Assembly (NCBI RefSeq): GCF_036759925.1
Contig: NZ_JAPKIB010000012.1
Span: 62,001 to 126,000, forward strand
From: Kluyvera sp036759925
Lineage (GTDB): Bacteria; Pseudomonadota; Gammaproteobacteria; Enterobacterales; Enterobacteriaceae
DNA length: 64,000 bases
Reading direction: 5' to 3'
In this document: piece after piece, positions 25,025 to 34,223 of the stretch
Layout of the letters: the number at the start of each line of letters is the position of its first letter
How positions within the stretch are numbered: the first letter of the stretch is position 1
Notes under the pieces: model-generated
The model's input: the letters and a program-made list of their open reading frames with translations, nothing else
Databases searched by the model: none
What the model was told of the DNA's origin: nothing
Made by a program: the position numbers and the translations under genes

Positions 25025-25152
25025 AAACTAACCCCACTCCTGCGCCATGAAAATATCATGGCAATTAATAATTCAACGGAGTGAAAGTTTACGTGATGCG
25101 TGAAAGGGCCAGATTGAGATAGCGCAATTTTTTGCAAAACTGCTAAAAATTG

Positions 25153-26370
25153 TTAACCCTGTAACAGTCTAATCAGCAATGTTCCATTATACAGCGCGTC
25201 TTTTACCAGCGCCGCCCCGGCCATGGTGCCGCGGTTCGAGAACTGCGTCTGCTCTACCGCAATGTGCTTGCTGTAGGCGGGCAGCGACTGCTGGCGAATA
25301 CAATCGCCAATCGCCGGGAAGAGAATATCGGCCGCCTGATTAAACGGCGAGCCAATCAAAATTTTCTGCGGATTAAAGAGATTAACCATGATCGCGAGGA
25401 TTCGCCCGACGTTGGTTCCGATGCTGCTGATGATATCCTTTGCCAGCAAATCCCCCTGCATCGCGGCCTGACACAGCCACTCCACGCTGAGCGGTTTTTG
25501 ATGCAGCATGGAGCTCATCGACTGCTGCATGCGCACCTGGGTCAGTTCCATCACGCTTTCCACGCTGGCGATGGTCTCCAGACAGCCGTGGTTACCGCAA
25601 TAGCAGCGCTTACCGTACGGATCGACTTGGGTATGACCGATCTCCACCAGGCTACTGCTACCGGCATGCAGTAAACGCCCATCGGTAATCACCCCTGCGC
25701 CAACGTTGTGGTCGATAACCACTTGAATCACATCGCGCGCGCCGCGTGATGCGCCAAACAGCGCCTCGGCCATCGTCCAGGCACTGATATCGTGCTGGAT
25801 ATACACCGGCACGCCGGTATGCGCCTCCAGCGTACCGCCTAGCGGAACATCGGTGACATCATAAAACGGCATACGGTGAATGATGCCGTTCTCGGTATCG
25901 ATAATACCCGGCAGCGTTATGGCAATGGCGGTCAGACGTTCCAGCAGGTTCTGGTGGCGAATAAAGAACTGGTCAATATGGGACACTACGCGGCTAAGGA
26001 ACGGAATCTCATCTTCAAGCGCAAGCTCAAGCTGCTCTTCCACCACCAGCTTACTGCTGAGGTCGCGCAGTGCCAGATGGATAACGCCCCGGCTGATGCG
26101 CACCGAAAGGTAGTGCCAGGCTTCCGTTTCCACCATCAGGCCCACGGCAGGACGGCCGCGGCTGCCCGCTTCCTGAATCTCCGTTTCCTGAACCAGGTGG
26201 GCTTCCAGCAGTTCGCGAACAATTTTGGTGATACTGGCGGGCGCCAGTTGCGCAAGGCGGGAAAGGTCGATACGCGACACCGGGCCGAGCTGATCAATAA
26301 GGCGATAAACCGCCCCTGCGTTGGTCTGCTTGATTTGATCAATATGCCCTGGCTGACTGTCCGCTACCAC
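25153..26370 (-). CDS. mlc: global sugar-uptake repressor Mlc
   Basis: The protein has 405 residues from the GTG at 26370 (E. coli 406, starting MVAENQPGHID); an upstream in-frame ATG adds 13 residues and lacks conservation. The N-terminal winged helix includes SRIDLSRLAQLAPASITKIV. The ROK domain carries the zinc site GHTQVDPYGKRCYCGNHGC. Mlc represses ptsG, manXYZ, malT and ptsHI and is sequestered at the membrane by dephosphorylated EIICB-Glc when glucose is transported. Confidence 0.97.
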   Translation of the reverse strand: MVADSQPGHIDQIKQTNAGAVYRLIDQLGPVSRIDLSRLAQLAPASITKIVRELLEAHLVQETEIQEAGSRGRPAVGLMVETEAWHYLSVRISRGVIHLALRDLSSKLVVEEQLELALEDEIPFLSRVVSHIDQFFIRHQNLLERLTAIAITLPGIIDTENGIIHRMPFYDVTDVPLGGTLEAHTGVPVYIQHDISAWTMAEALFGASRGARDVIQVVIDHNVGAGVITDGRLLHAGSSSLVEIGHTQVDPYGKRCYCGNHGCLETIASVESVMELTQVRMQQSMSSMLHQKPLSVEWLCQAAMQGDLLAKDIISSIGTNVGRILAIMVNLFNPQKILIGSPFNQAADILFPAIGDCIRQQSLPAYSKHIAVEQTQFSNRGTMAGAALVKDALYNGTLLIRLLQG

Positions 26371-26483
26371 CGTAAAAACTCCCTTATTTTCGCGCTTCGA
26401 AATAAACACTTTGGGCTATGGTGAAGTACTTGAACGCCCTGCGTCAAATTTTTACTTAGCCTTGTGATTTACTGCACATTTTT

Positions 26484-27401
26484 TCACACATTTGGCAGCG
26501 AAACGCTCACCTTTGCCGCGTTTAACAGATGCTGTTTGAAACGCTGTGCCGCCTGGCTAAGCTCATGGTGTTTAGACCATACCAGCCACATTTCCGACAC
26601 CGCATCCTCTTCGGCGATGGGCACCCAGCGCATTTCATGCAGCTGTACCCGGCGAAACGAGGCGGGCAGAATCGACACGCCAAGGCCCGAGGCGACCAGG
26701 CCGATAATCGTCATCGCCTCACCCACCTCCTGCGTGATGGTCGGCTCCGCATCGTAGCGGCGCATCAGGCCCAGAATATCATCGTACAGCCCGGTACCCA
26801 CATGCGGGTCAAAAAAGACAAACGGCTCTTTCCCTAATTCTATCAAGCTCACCGCCGGTTTATTGGCAAGTGGATGGTCACGGTGGATCATCGCCAGCAG
26901 CGGTTCGCGCAGGATCACCTGCCAGTCGAGGGTGTCAGGAAGTTGGGTATTGCGCATCAGGCCCAGCTCAAGCGCCCCCTCCGTTAACGGCGAAATCTGC
27001 TCACGGGTATTGGTTTCTCGCGTCTGGATATGCACATCCGGGTAGCGCTGACGAAAGGTAGAGAGCGTGTCAGAAACCGCCTTGATAAACGGCGCTGAAG
27101 AGGTAAAGCCGATATGTAACTCTCCCGTCTCCCCGTGATGCAGACGGCTTGCCCGCGCGGCCGCTTCGTTCACCTGCAGCAAAATCTGGCGGCTATCGGC
27201 AAGAAACTGCCGCCCCGCTTCCGTCAGGCTCACGCTGCGGTTGGTACGGGCAAACAGCCGCGCCCCAACTTGTTGCTCAAGTATCTGGATCTGCTGGCTT
27301 AACGGCGGCTGGGAAATATTGAGCCGCGCCGCCGCGCGGCCAAAGTGCAGCTCTTCGGCGACGGCGATGAAATAGCGTAAATGGCGAAGTTCAATATTCA
27401 T
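26484..27401 (-). CDS. ynfL: LysR-family regulator YnfL
   Basis: 305 residues (E. coli 297). The N-terminal HTH (HFGRAAARLNISQPPLSQQI, about 20-39) is followed by a periplasmic-binding-like effector domain. It is divergent from ynfM and probably controls it, the usual LysR arrangement; ligand unknown. The shared intergenic region is AT-rich, but I see no decisive T-N11-A operator. Confidence 0.94.
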   Translation of the reverse strand: MNIELRHLRYFIAVAEELHFGRAAARLNISQPPLSQQIQILEQQVGARLFARTNRSVSLTEAGRQFLADSRQILLQVNEAAARASRLHHGETGELHIGFTSSAPFIKAVSDTLSTFRQRYPDVHIQTRETNTREQISPLTEGALELGLMRNTQLPDTLDWQVILREPLLAMIHRDHPLANKPAVSLIELGKEPFVFFDPHVGTGLYDDILGLMRRYDAEPTITQEVGEAMTIIGLVASGLGVSILPASFRRVQLHEMRWVPIAEEDAVSEMWLVWSKHHELSQAAQRFKQHLLNAAKVSVSLPNV

Positions 27402-27515
27402 ATTTTAAAAGTATCAATTGAGATTATTAATATATTAGACAGAATATTTACAATTTCCTACTCTGATTATGTGACCTGAGTCGATATTACCCACTGTTTT
27501 ATGCAAGGATTTCCC

Positions 27516-28766
27516 GTGAGCCGTACAACCACCGCAGACGACGCGCCTGCCATTGATGTCCGCGATGATACCCCCCTTCAGTCAAACGCTTTTATTCGCC
27601 GCGGTACGCCTGCCTTTATTCGGGTAACGCTCGCGCTGTTCTCCGCCGGGCTGGCAACCTTCGCGCTGCTGTACTGCGTACAGCCAATCCTGCCGGTGCT
27701 GTCGCATGAGTTCGGCATTTCGCCTGCGGGGAGCAGTATTTCGCTCTCTATCTCGACGGCAATGCTGGCGGTCGGCCTGCTGTTTACCGGCCCGCTCTCC
27801 GATGCCATCGGCCGTAAAAAGGTGATGGTCACCGCGCTGCTGTTGGCCTCCTGCTGCTCGCTGCTCTCCACGATGATGACCAGTTGGCACGGCATTCTGA
27901 TAATGCGCGCGCTGATTGGCCTGTCGCTTAGCGGCGTGGCGGCGGTCGGCATGACCTACCTCAGCGAAGAAATCCATCCCAGCTTTGTCGCCTTTTCAAT
28001 GGGGCTGTATATCAGCGGGAACTCGATAGGCGGGATGAGTGGACGCCTGTTGACCGGGGTCTTTACCGATTTCTTTGGCTGGCGCGTAGCGTTGGCGGTT
28101 ATCAGCGCCTTTGCGCTGGCTTCAGCGGTGATGTTCTGGCGCATTTTGCCGGAGTCTCGCCACTTCCGCCCAAGCTCACTAAAACCGAAAACGCTGCTGA
28201 TTAACCTGCATCTGCACTGGCGCGACCGTGGTCTGCCGCTGCTGTTTGTGGAAGGTTTTCTGCTGATGGGCGCGTTCGTCACCCTCTTTAACTACATCGG
28301 CTATCGCCTGATGCTGTCGCCGTGGTCGCTCAACCAGGCGGTGGTTGGCCTGCTCTCGGTGGCCTATCTGACCGGCACCTGGAGTTCGCCAAAAGCGGGG
28401 ATGATGACCACACGCTACGGTCGCGGGCCGGTGATGATCTTCTTTACTGGGGTAATGCTGCTCGGCCTGCTGCTCACGCTGTTCTCACCGTTATGGGTGA
28501 TTTTCCCCGGTATGCTGCTCTTTTCCGCTGGGTTCTTTGCCGCCCACTCGGTTGCCAGCAGCTGGATTGGCCCGCGTGCGCGCCGTGCCAGAGGCCAGGC
28601 ATCGTCGCTGTATCTGTTCAGCTACTACCTCGGCTCCAGCATCGCCGGGACGCTTGGCGGCGTGTTCTGGCACAACTACGGCTGGAACGGCGTCGGTGGA
28701 TTTATCGCATTGCTGTTAGTTGGCGCGCTGCTGGTAGGCTTCACCTTACATAAGCGCCTGCATTAA
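27516..28766 (+). CDS. ynfM: MFS efflux transporter YnfM
   Basis: 416 residues from the GTG at 27516, which follows AAGGA by 6 nt and corresponds to the E. coli start (MSRTTT); an ATG at 27501 has no site. Twelve helices, with the MFS loop motif GPLSDAIGRKKVM. E. coli YnfM (417 aa) is an uncharacterised arabinose-efflux-type permease, reported to affect drug and acid tolerance when overexpressed. Divergent from ynfL. Confidence 0.94.
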   Translation: MSRTTTADDAPAIDVRDDTPLQSNAFIRRGTPAFIRVTLALFSAGLATFALLYCVQPILPVLSHEFGISPAGSSISLSISTAMLAVGLLFTGPLSDAIGRKKVMVTALLLASCCSLLSTMMTSWHGILIMRALIGLSLSGVAAVGMTYLSEEIHPSFVAFSMGLYISGNSIGGMSGRLLTGVFTDFFGWRVALAVISAFALASAVMFWRILPESRHFRPSSLKPKTLLINLHLHWRDRGLPLLFVEGFLLMGAFVTLFNYIGYRLMLSPWSLNQAVVGLLSVAYLTGTWSSPKAGMMTTRYGRGPVMIFFTGVMLLGLLLTLFSPLWVIFPGMLLFSAGFFAAHSVASSWIGPRARRARGQASSLYLFSYYLGSSIAGTLGGVFWHNYGWNGVGGFIALLLVGALLVGFTLHKRLH

Positions 28767-28789
28767 TCCACAACGCCACGTAGCCCGGA

Positions 28790-28845
28790 CGAGGTAACGC
28801 CGACTCCGGGACATCCCCGGCGGCGCTCCGCCTGGACGGGCTACG
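28790..28845. repeat. REP/BIME element
   Basis: Two inverted REP-like units, beginning GTAGCCCGGAC and ending GACGGGCTAC around a GC-rich centre, lie between ynfM and the next MFS gene. Related units occur at 54289 and 60293. Confidence 0.75.
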
Positions 28846-28953
28846 GTACTGATAACTAATACTTATACTATTGACATAAAATGCGTTGCCATCTCGCCAT
28901 ACTAGCTGGCAATTCCTATAATGGCCCCACTTTTGTCTTACCAATGTAGCGCT

Positions 28954-30150
28954 ATGACGACCAGTGTCAGCAATACCCAACTGAACCTACGCATTATCTC
29001 GATCGTTGTTTTCACCTGTATCTGCTACCTCTCTATCGGTCTGCCGCTCGCCGTGCTGCCGGGCTTTATCCACTACAACCTCGGCTACAGCACCCTGGTT
29101 GCTGGCGCGGTAATCAGCCTGCAGTACATTTCGACGCTGGTCAGCCGACCGCACGCCGGGCGCTATACCGATATCTGGGGGCCTAAAAAAGTCGTCAGCC
29201 TGGGGATCATCTGCTGCCTGATGAGCGGCCTGTTCACCCTCGCGGCAGCAGCGGCTCACGCTAGCCCCATTATAGCGGTAGCGCTGCTGCTGGTCGGTCG
29301 CGTTTTCCTCGGCGTAGGCGAAAGCTTCACCTCCACCGGCTCGACGCTATGGGGGATCAAAACCGTCGGCGCGATTCACACCTCGCGGGTCATCTCCTGG
29401 AACGGCGTTGCTACCTATGTGGCGATGGCGGCGGGTGCACCACTGGGCGTTGTGCTCAACGGCTGGTTTGGCATCAGCGGTTTTGCCGCACTGATTGTGA
29501 TTATTGCCGTCGTGGGGCTGCTGTTTGCCCGTACCCGCGCCGACGTCAGCGTCAGCGCCGGGGTCAGAGCGCCCTTTCACGTGGTGGCCCGCAAAATCTG
29601 GCCATACGGTCTGGGCCTCGGGTTGGGTACCGTTGGTTTCGGGGTGATTGCCACCTTTATCACCCTCTACTTCTCCTCGCACGTCTGGACGGGCGCGGCG
29701 TTTACCCTGTCGCTGTTCAGCATTGGCTTTATCTGTATTCGTCTGGTGCTTGGCAACACCATCACCCGTTTCGGCGGGCTTCGGGTATCGCTTATCTGCT
29801 ATGTGGTGGAGTGCCTGGGGCTGTTGATCATCTGGTTTGCACCGAATGCATGGGTGGCCGGCGTCGGCGCGTTCCTGACCGGTTCTGGCTTCTCGCTGGT
29901 CTTCCCGGCGCTCGGCGTTGAAGCCGTGAAGCAGGTGGAAGAGCAAAATCAGGGAACCGCGTTGGGCACCTATTCCGCGTTTCTCGACCTGGCACTTGGC
30001 CTCACCGGCCCGGTAGCGGGCTGGATTGCCGGCTATCAGGGCTTAGGTAGCATTTACCTGATTGCCGCTATCGTCGTGGCCTGGGCCTTCGCGCTGATCC
30101 TGCGCGTGTACCTTTCCCAGCGCGCCAGACAGACCCCCTGCCAGAGCTAA
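28954..30150 (+). CDS. MFS transporter, YhhS-like
   Basis: 398 residues from the ATG at 28954 (MTTSVSNTQLNLRIISIVVF); a start at 28921 would add 11 poorly conserved residues. The protein resembles E. coli YhhS and YfcJ in several blocks: YLSIGLPLAVLPGF, SRPHAGRYTDIWGPKKVV, FTSTGSTLWG and GFSLVFPALGVEAVK. YhhS-type permeases have been linked to arabinose or glyphosate export, so the substrate is open. The gene has no counterpart between ynfM and asr in E. coli. A GC-rich hairpin (30159-30179) after the stop may stop transcription before asr. Confidence 0.88.
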   Translation: MTTSVSNTQLNLRIISIVVFTCICYLSIGLPLAVLPGFIHYNLGYSTLVAGAVISLQYISTLVSRPHAGRYTDIWGPKKVVSLGIICCLMSGLFTLAAAAAHASPIIAVALLLVGRVFLGVGESFTSTGSTLWGIKTVGAIHTSRVISWNGVATYVAMAAGAPLGVVLNGWFGISGFAALIVIIAVVGLLFARTRADVSVSAGVRAPFHVVARKIWPYGLGLGLGTVGFGVIATFITLYFSSHVWTGAAFTLSLFSIGFICIRLVLGNTITRFGGLRVSLICYVVECLGLLIIWFAPNAWVAGVGAFLTGSGFSLVFPALGVEAVKQVEEQNQGTALGTYSAFLDLALGLTGPVAGWIAGYQGLGSIYLIAAIVVAWAFALILRVYLSQRARQTPCQS

Positions 30151-30203
30151 CTCCTTGTGGGGCGGTCAAAAACCGCCCCGTTACGGATGTACAACAAATC
30201 TCG

Positions 30204-30217
30204 TACATTACGTTACA
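30204..30217 (+). promoter_or_regulatory. RstA box of asr
   Basis: TACATTACGTTACA matches the RstA consensus TACATNTNGTTACA except for one position. TATAGT at 30260-30265 fits a -10. E. coli asr is strongly induced at low pH and depends on RstBA. Confidence 0.75.
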
Positions 30218-30321
30218 CGCCGAAACCAATCACTCACGGAAAGCCGACTCGCTCATCGATATAGTTATTTCAACGGCCCCGCAGTGGGGTTGAATGAAAA
30301 AACCAATTCGAGGGTATCAGA

Positions 30322-30810
30322 ATGAAAAAAGTATTAGCTCTGGTTGTTGCCGCTGCTATGGGTCTGTCTTCCGCTGCATTTGCTGCTGACGCAACTGCAA
30401 CTCCGGCTCCGGCTGCTTCCGCTACCGCAACTCACGCGGCACCGGCTAAAGCCACTCACCACAAAAAACACAAGAAAGAAGCCGCTAAACCAGCTGCAGA
30501 GCAGAAAGCTCAGGCCGCTAAAAAGCACAAAAAAGCCGCTGCTAAACCAGCCGTAGCGCAGAAAGCTCAGGCTGCTAAAAAACACAAAAAAGCCGCGGCT
30601 AAACCAGCTGTAGCGCAGAAAGCTCAGGCTGCTAAAAAGCATCACAAAGCAGCAACCAAACCAGCTGTAGCGCAGAAAGCTCAGGCTGCTAAAAAGCACC
30701 ACAAAGCCGCTGCTAAACCAGCTGTAGCACAGAAAGCTCAGGCTGCTAAAAAGCATCACAAAGCCGCTAAACACACTGCTGCTAAACCAGCCGCTCAGCC
30801 AGCTGCATAA
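30322..30810 (+). CDS. asr: acid shock protein Asr, repeat-expanded
   Basis: 162 residues (E. coli Asr has 102). A signal peptide (MKKVLALVVAAAMGLSSAAFA) precedes an Ala/Lys/His-rich, strongly basic mature chain. Residues 54-148 are five nearly identical 19-residue repeats of the type AAKPAVAQKAQAAKKHHKA, followed by a short Ala/Pro tail. E. coli Asr is an intrinsically disordered periplasmic protein induced by acid; the basic repeats are thought to protect proteins or sequester protons. The extra length comes entirely from repeat copies. RstA-like promoter upstream, terminator at 30917. Confidence 0.95.
   Translation: MKKVLALVVAAAMGLSSAAFAADATATPAPAASATATHAAPAKATHHKKHKKEAAKPAAEQKAQAAKKHKKAAAKPAVAQKAQAAKKHKKAAAKPAVAQKAQAAKKHHKAATKPAVAQKAQAAKKHHKAAAKPAVAQKAQAAKKHHKAAKHTAAKPAAQPAA
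30481..30765 (+). repeat. five 57-bp in-frame tandem repeats in asr
   Basis: Five consecutive 57-bp units encode 19 residues each, with synonymous changes clustered in the HKK/HHK codons. Copies 2-5 are closest to one another, suggesting recent duplication by slippage or recombination. Confidence 0.9.
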
Positions 30811-30848
30811 TCATTCTTGATAACATGTCTGCGTAGCAATACGCTGAT

Positions 30849-30900
30849 ACAGGTGGCGCCAGGAGGCTGGCAGCAATGCTGAATCCGGGTGGCCACCTGA
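30849..30900 (+). other. structured segment in the asr 3' untranslated region
   Basis: An outer 8-bp stem CAGGTGGC/GCCACCTG (30850-30857 with 30892-30899) encloses an inner hairpin GCCAG-GAG-GCTGGC type. It lies between the asr stop and its terminator. Confidence 0.45.
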
Positions 30901-30916
30901 GTTAATCAATTATCGT

Positions 30917-30944
30917 ATCGGCGCTTATATAGCGCCGATTTTTT
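30917..30944 (+). terminator. asr terminator
   Basis: The stem ATCGGCGC/GCGCCGAT with a 7-nt loop is followed by TTTTT. The ydgU ribosome binding site comes 5 bp later. Confidence 0.9.
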
Positions 30945-30959
30945 CCCCGGAGAGCAATC

Positions 30960-31043
30960 ATGTTGCGGCGCTATCGTTTCGAGCTCATCCTGGCATTCCT
31001 TATCATCTGCGCACTGATCGCAACCCAGTTTTTCTTTTACTGA
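30960..31043 (+). CDS. ydgU: small membrane protein YdgU
   Basis: A 27-residue protein, MLRRYRFELILAFLIICALI followed by ATQFFFY. It shares the RYRFE-ILI--I-CALI pattern and the exact position (between asr and ydgD) of E. coli YdgU, a single-helix protein detected by tagging. GGAG lies 7 nt before the ATG. One membrane helix with a basic N-terminus; function unknown. Partial read-through of the asr terminator could couple it to acid induction. Confidence 0.88.
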   Translation: MLRRYRFELILAFLIICALIATQFFFY

Positions 31044-31144
31044 GCGTAGTTCGCTGATTTTACTCCCACTTTTCATTTCTCCCGTCTATAGTAGTCTCAT
31101 TGGGTTTATTTTTTATAATCATAATTGCCCCATCAGAGAGTGAT

Positions 31145-31969
31145 ATGCGTACAGCCGCTGTGTGTTGTTTACTGGGAACGTTATCCGTACTACCGTTGAT
31201 TTCCCACGCTGATGACGATGATATTGGCATCAGTGCAAAAGATATTAAAACCCTGTTCTTTGGTCAGGACGATCGTACTCTTGTCAGCCATCCCGCCCAG
31301 GCACCCTGGGATGCGATTGGCCAGCTGGAAACCGCCAGCGGCAATCTGTGTACGGCAACCTTGATCTCTCCCCACCTGGCGCTAACCGCCGGGCACTGCC
31401 TGCTTGAGCCACCGCGCGGCAAGCTGGATAAAGCCGTCGCGCTGCGTTTTGTGTCGCAGAAAGGGACCTGGCGCTATGAAATTCATGATATTGAAGGCCG
31501 TGTCGATCCTTCTTTAGGTAAGCGTCTGAAAGCGGATGGCGACGGCTGGATTGTTCCTGCTTCTGCCGCGCCGTGGGATTTTGGCATTATCGTGTTGCGC
31601 AACCCGCCTTCTGGCATTACGCCGCTGCCGGTATTTGCGGGCAATAAAGACGATCTCACCGCCGCGCTGAAAGCAACAGGCCGCAAAGTCACCCAGTCAG
31701 GCTATCCGCTTGACCATCTTGATTCGCTGTACAGCCATGAGGATTGTACGGTAACGGGATGGGCGCAGACGTCGGTGCTTTCTCACCAGTGCGATACGCT
31801 ACCGGGCGATAGCGGTTCACCGCTGCTGCTGAAAACGGACACCGGCTGGCAGGTGATTGCCGTACAAAGCTCCGCGCCAGCGGCAAAAGACCGCCAGCGT
31901 GCCGACAACCGCGCCATCTCGGTGACCGGTTTTCGCGATAAGCTGGAAGCGCTGGCCGCCGGAAACTAA
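31145..31969 (+). CDS. ydgD: periplasmic trypsin-like serine protease YdgD
   Basis: 274 residues from the ATG at 31145 (E. coli 273). After a signal peptide (cleavage near SHA-DD) the S1-fold triad is visible: His in TAGHCLL, Asp in WDFGIIVL and Ser in GDSGSP. The substrate is unknown. It overlaps the stop of the convergent GGDEF-EAL gene by 4 bp. Confidence 0.93.
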   Translation: MRTAAVCCLLGTLSVLPLISHADDDDIGISAKDIKTLFFGQDDRTLVSHPAQAPWDAIGQLETASGNLCTATLISPHLALTAGHCLLEPPRGKLDKAVALRFVSQKGTWRYEIHDIEGRVDPSLGKRLKADGDGWIVPASAAPWDFGIIVLRNPPSGITPLPVFAGNKDDLTAALKATGRKVTQSGYPLDHLDSLYSHEDCTVTGWAQTSVLSHQCDTLPGDSGSPLLLKTDTGWQVIAVQSSAPAAKDRQRADNRAISVTGFRDKLEALAAGN

Positions 31970-34131
31970 CTCTGCCGCTGCTGGTGACGTAACGCCAGCA
32001 GCGACGAGAGCGGCATGGGTTCGCTGAAGTAAAATCCTTGCAGTTGGTCACAGCCTGCGAGCCGCAGCAGCTTCATTTGTTTCTCCGTTTCAACCCCTTC
32101 TGCAATCACCGTCATGCCGAGCGCGCTGGCAATACGAATGGTCCCGCCGACCAGCGCTGCCGCCTGATCGTCATCGTCCACCAGCCCGGCCAGCGATTTG
32201 TCGATTTTAATGGTGTCGAAGTTAAACCGACGCAGGTAACCAATGCTGGAATACCCGGTGCCGAAGTCATCCAGCGCCACGGCGGTACCCAACGCTTTCA
32301 ACGCGGAAATCGCCGCCCTTGCCCGTTCCGGTCTTTCGAGTACGTAGGTCTCGGTGACTTCAAGCTGCAGCCGTGCTGGCGGGAAGCCGGAGGATTTCAG
32401 CACGCTTGAGACCTTATCCTCAAACTCCGGGTCGCGGAACTGGGCCGGCGAGATATTCACCGACAGCTTCAAATCGTTATGTGCCAGCAGATCCCGACAG
32501 GCTCGTGCCAGCACAAACTGTCCGAGCGAATAGATAAGCCCACTGGTCTCGGCAATGGTAATAAACGCATCCGGCATCAGTTCGCCCTTCGCCCGCCGCG
32601 GCCAGCGCACCAGCGCTTCCACCCCAACCATCGCCTGCGAGCGAGCGCAGACGATCGGCTGATACCAGACCTCAAATTCATCATGCTCCAGCCCGTGGCG
32701 AATATCGTTCTCCAGCGACAGTTGATATTCGCGAGCACTGCTCAGCTCGGCGTCGTAGTGGGTAATACGCCCTTTGCCGGTGATTTTTGAGTGATACATG
32801 GCGATATCCGCCTGACGGAACAGCTCCGAGGTGGTTTTCTCCTGTAGCGTACCGCTGGCGATACCAAGGCTGGCGCTGATATGTAACGTTCGCTCGCCGA
32901 TGCGGATCGGCGTACTCAGGTAGTCCAGCACGCTACCGGCAAACGCCGATGCGCTGGCTTCAGAGTGCGTGCCGCCAACGGTCATCGCAAATTCATCGCC
33001 GCCCATACGCGCCAGCATACCGCCGGGCGGCACCAGCGTTTGCAGCATATCCGCAATACGAATAATCAGAATGTCACCGACATCATGGCCATAAATGTCG
33101 TTAACGTCTTTGAAACCATCAAGATCGATAAATACCACCGTTTTGATATCCCGGTCGCCACGGCGGCTGATGCGCTCAAGTTGTTCAATCAGCGCTCGGC
33201 GGTTTGGCAGATGGCTGAGCCAATCGGTTAGCGCAATCTCCCGCGCCTGCCGTTCGCCGCTTGCGAGCTTCCACAGCCCCAGGCTACTCACGAGAATAAA
33301 CAGCAGAATCAACCCGGTTGCCAGCAGCACGATTTCACGAATTTCCGGCGAGGCCGCCTGCGCCGCCTCCACGCCTGGCTGGCGCAGCTGCCAGTTAAGC
33401 CAGCCGACCACGTCTCCGCCGGACGTCCGTACCGGAATGTTGTATTTATTTTGCGGCGAGTCGATGAGCGTCAGGTTTTCAATCTGGAAGGTATTGCCAA
33501 GGGTACTTAGCAGCGTCGGGTTAATGTGCCGGGTAATCACCAGATAGCGACGAGTCGCGTCATAAACCTTCAACCGCCCAACCATGGGGCGAATCAGGCC
33601 AATACCAATAAAGGCGAGACCTTCCCGGGTTTTGGTTATCCCGGCAACGTTATTTTTTCCGCGACGCAGTGGGTCTTCATTTTGGGCTATCAATGCTTTC
33701 AGCCCATTACCAAAAAAAGCCAGATCGTGCTCATTAAACGGCGAACTGCGAAACGATCCCCACAGCACCCGGTAGTTCTCATCCAGGACGAAGGTGCCGT
33801 CATAGAGATTGTTGATTTTAAAACCGGCGCCCCAGGTGTTGTACAGCCAGGTGGTGTCCAGCTTTGGCGCATAGACCTCCCGCACCGCATCGTCCCAGAT
33901 GGCGTTATCAATAACCAGTGAGAGGACGCGATTGATAGACGTCTGCATCGCGCCGTCAACGGAGAGCGCCGATCGGCGAGCGTCGATATCATTGGTTTTG
34001 CTGGTAATGAGGCTTTGGGAAAGGTAGAGAAGCGAAATAATCGAAAAAATCAGGCCAATGCCCGCGAAAAAGATAATCACGAACAGCGTTCTGGCCGTGG
34101 CGATATTACGCCAGCGTGACGGATCGAACAT
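31966..34131 (-). CDS. membrane-bound GGDEF-EAL cyclic-di-GMP protein with CHASE4-type sensor
   Basis: A 721-residue protein. Two N-terminal membrane helices (about 17-40 and 270-290) flank a periplasmic region resembling CHASE4 (VIDNAIWDDAVREVY; WGSFRSSPF). A GGDEF domain follows with intact ARMGGDEFAM, then an EAL domain with GVEALVRW, DDFGTGYSS and AEGVET. Both synthase and phosphodiesterase motifs look complete, so the net direction cannot be predicted. GAGGGTGAACT precedes the ATG. No E. coli gene lies between ydgD and mdtI, so this is an insertion relative to that order. Confidence 0.93.
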   Translation of the reverse strand: MFDPSRWRNIATARTLFVIIFFAGIGLIFSIISLLYLSQSLITSKTNDIDARRSALSVDGAMQTSINRVLSLVIDNAIWDDAVREVYAPKLDTTWLYNTWGAGFKINNLYDGTFVLDENYRVLWGSFRSSPFNEHDLAFFGNGLKALIAQNEDPLRRGKNNVAGITKTREGLAFIGIGLIRPMVGRLKVYDATRRYLVITRHINPTLLSTLGNTFQIENLTLIDSPQNKYNIPVRTSGGDVVGWLNWQLRQPGVEAAQAASPEIREIVLLATGLILLFILVSSLGLWKLASGERQAREIALTDWLSHLPNRRALIEQLERISRRGDRDIKTVVFIDLDGFKDVNDIYGHDVGDILIIRIADMLQTLVPPGGMLARMGGDEFAMTVGGTHSEASASAFAGSVLDYLSTPIRIGERTLHISASLGIASGTLQEKTTSELFRQADIAMYHSKITGKGRITHYDAELSSAREYQLSLENDIRHGLEHDEFEVWYQPIVCARSQAMVGVEALVRWPRRAKGELMPDAFITIAETSGLIYSLGQFVLARACRDLLAHNDLKLSVNISPAQFRDPEFEDKVSSVLKSSGFPPARLQLEVTETYVLERPERARAAISALKALGTAVALDDFGTGYSSIGYLRRFNFDTIKIDKSLAGLVDDDDQAAALVGGTIRIASALGMTVIAEGVETEKQMKLLRLAGCDQLQGFYFSEPMPLSSLLALRHQQRQS

Positions 34132-34223
34132 AGTTCACCCTCGCATCAAATACGCTAACCCTTTGTTACAAGCGTAATACAGACACGAGATTTCGCTGCC
34201 CGATTTCTCAGGCAGCGATCACA

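Noticed and set aside
29347..29946. 199-codon minus-strand frame opposite the YhhS-like gene
   Set aside because: It is a shadow frame of a high-GC membrane protein gene, with hydrophilic low-complexity translation.
30481..30765. Regular repeats considered as a CRISPR array
   Set aside because: The 57-bp units are contiguous, in frame and have no unique spacers. The same holds for 53997-54176.
30334..30774. 146-codon minus-strand frame rich in Ser, Phe and Cys opposite asr
   Set aside because: It is the antisense of the asr repeats; its regularity comes entirely from those repeats.
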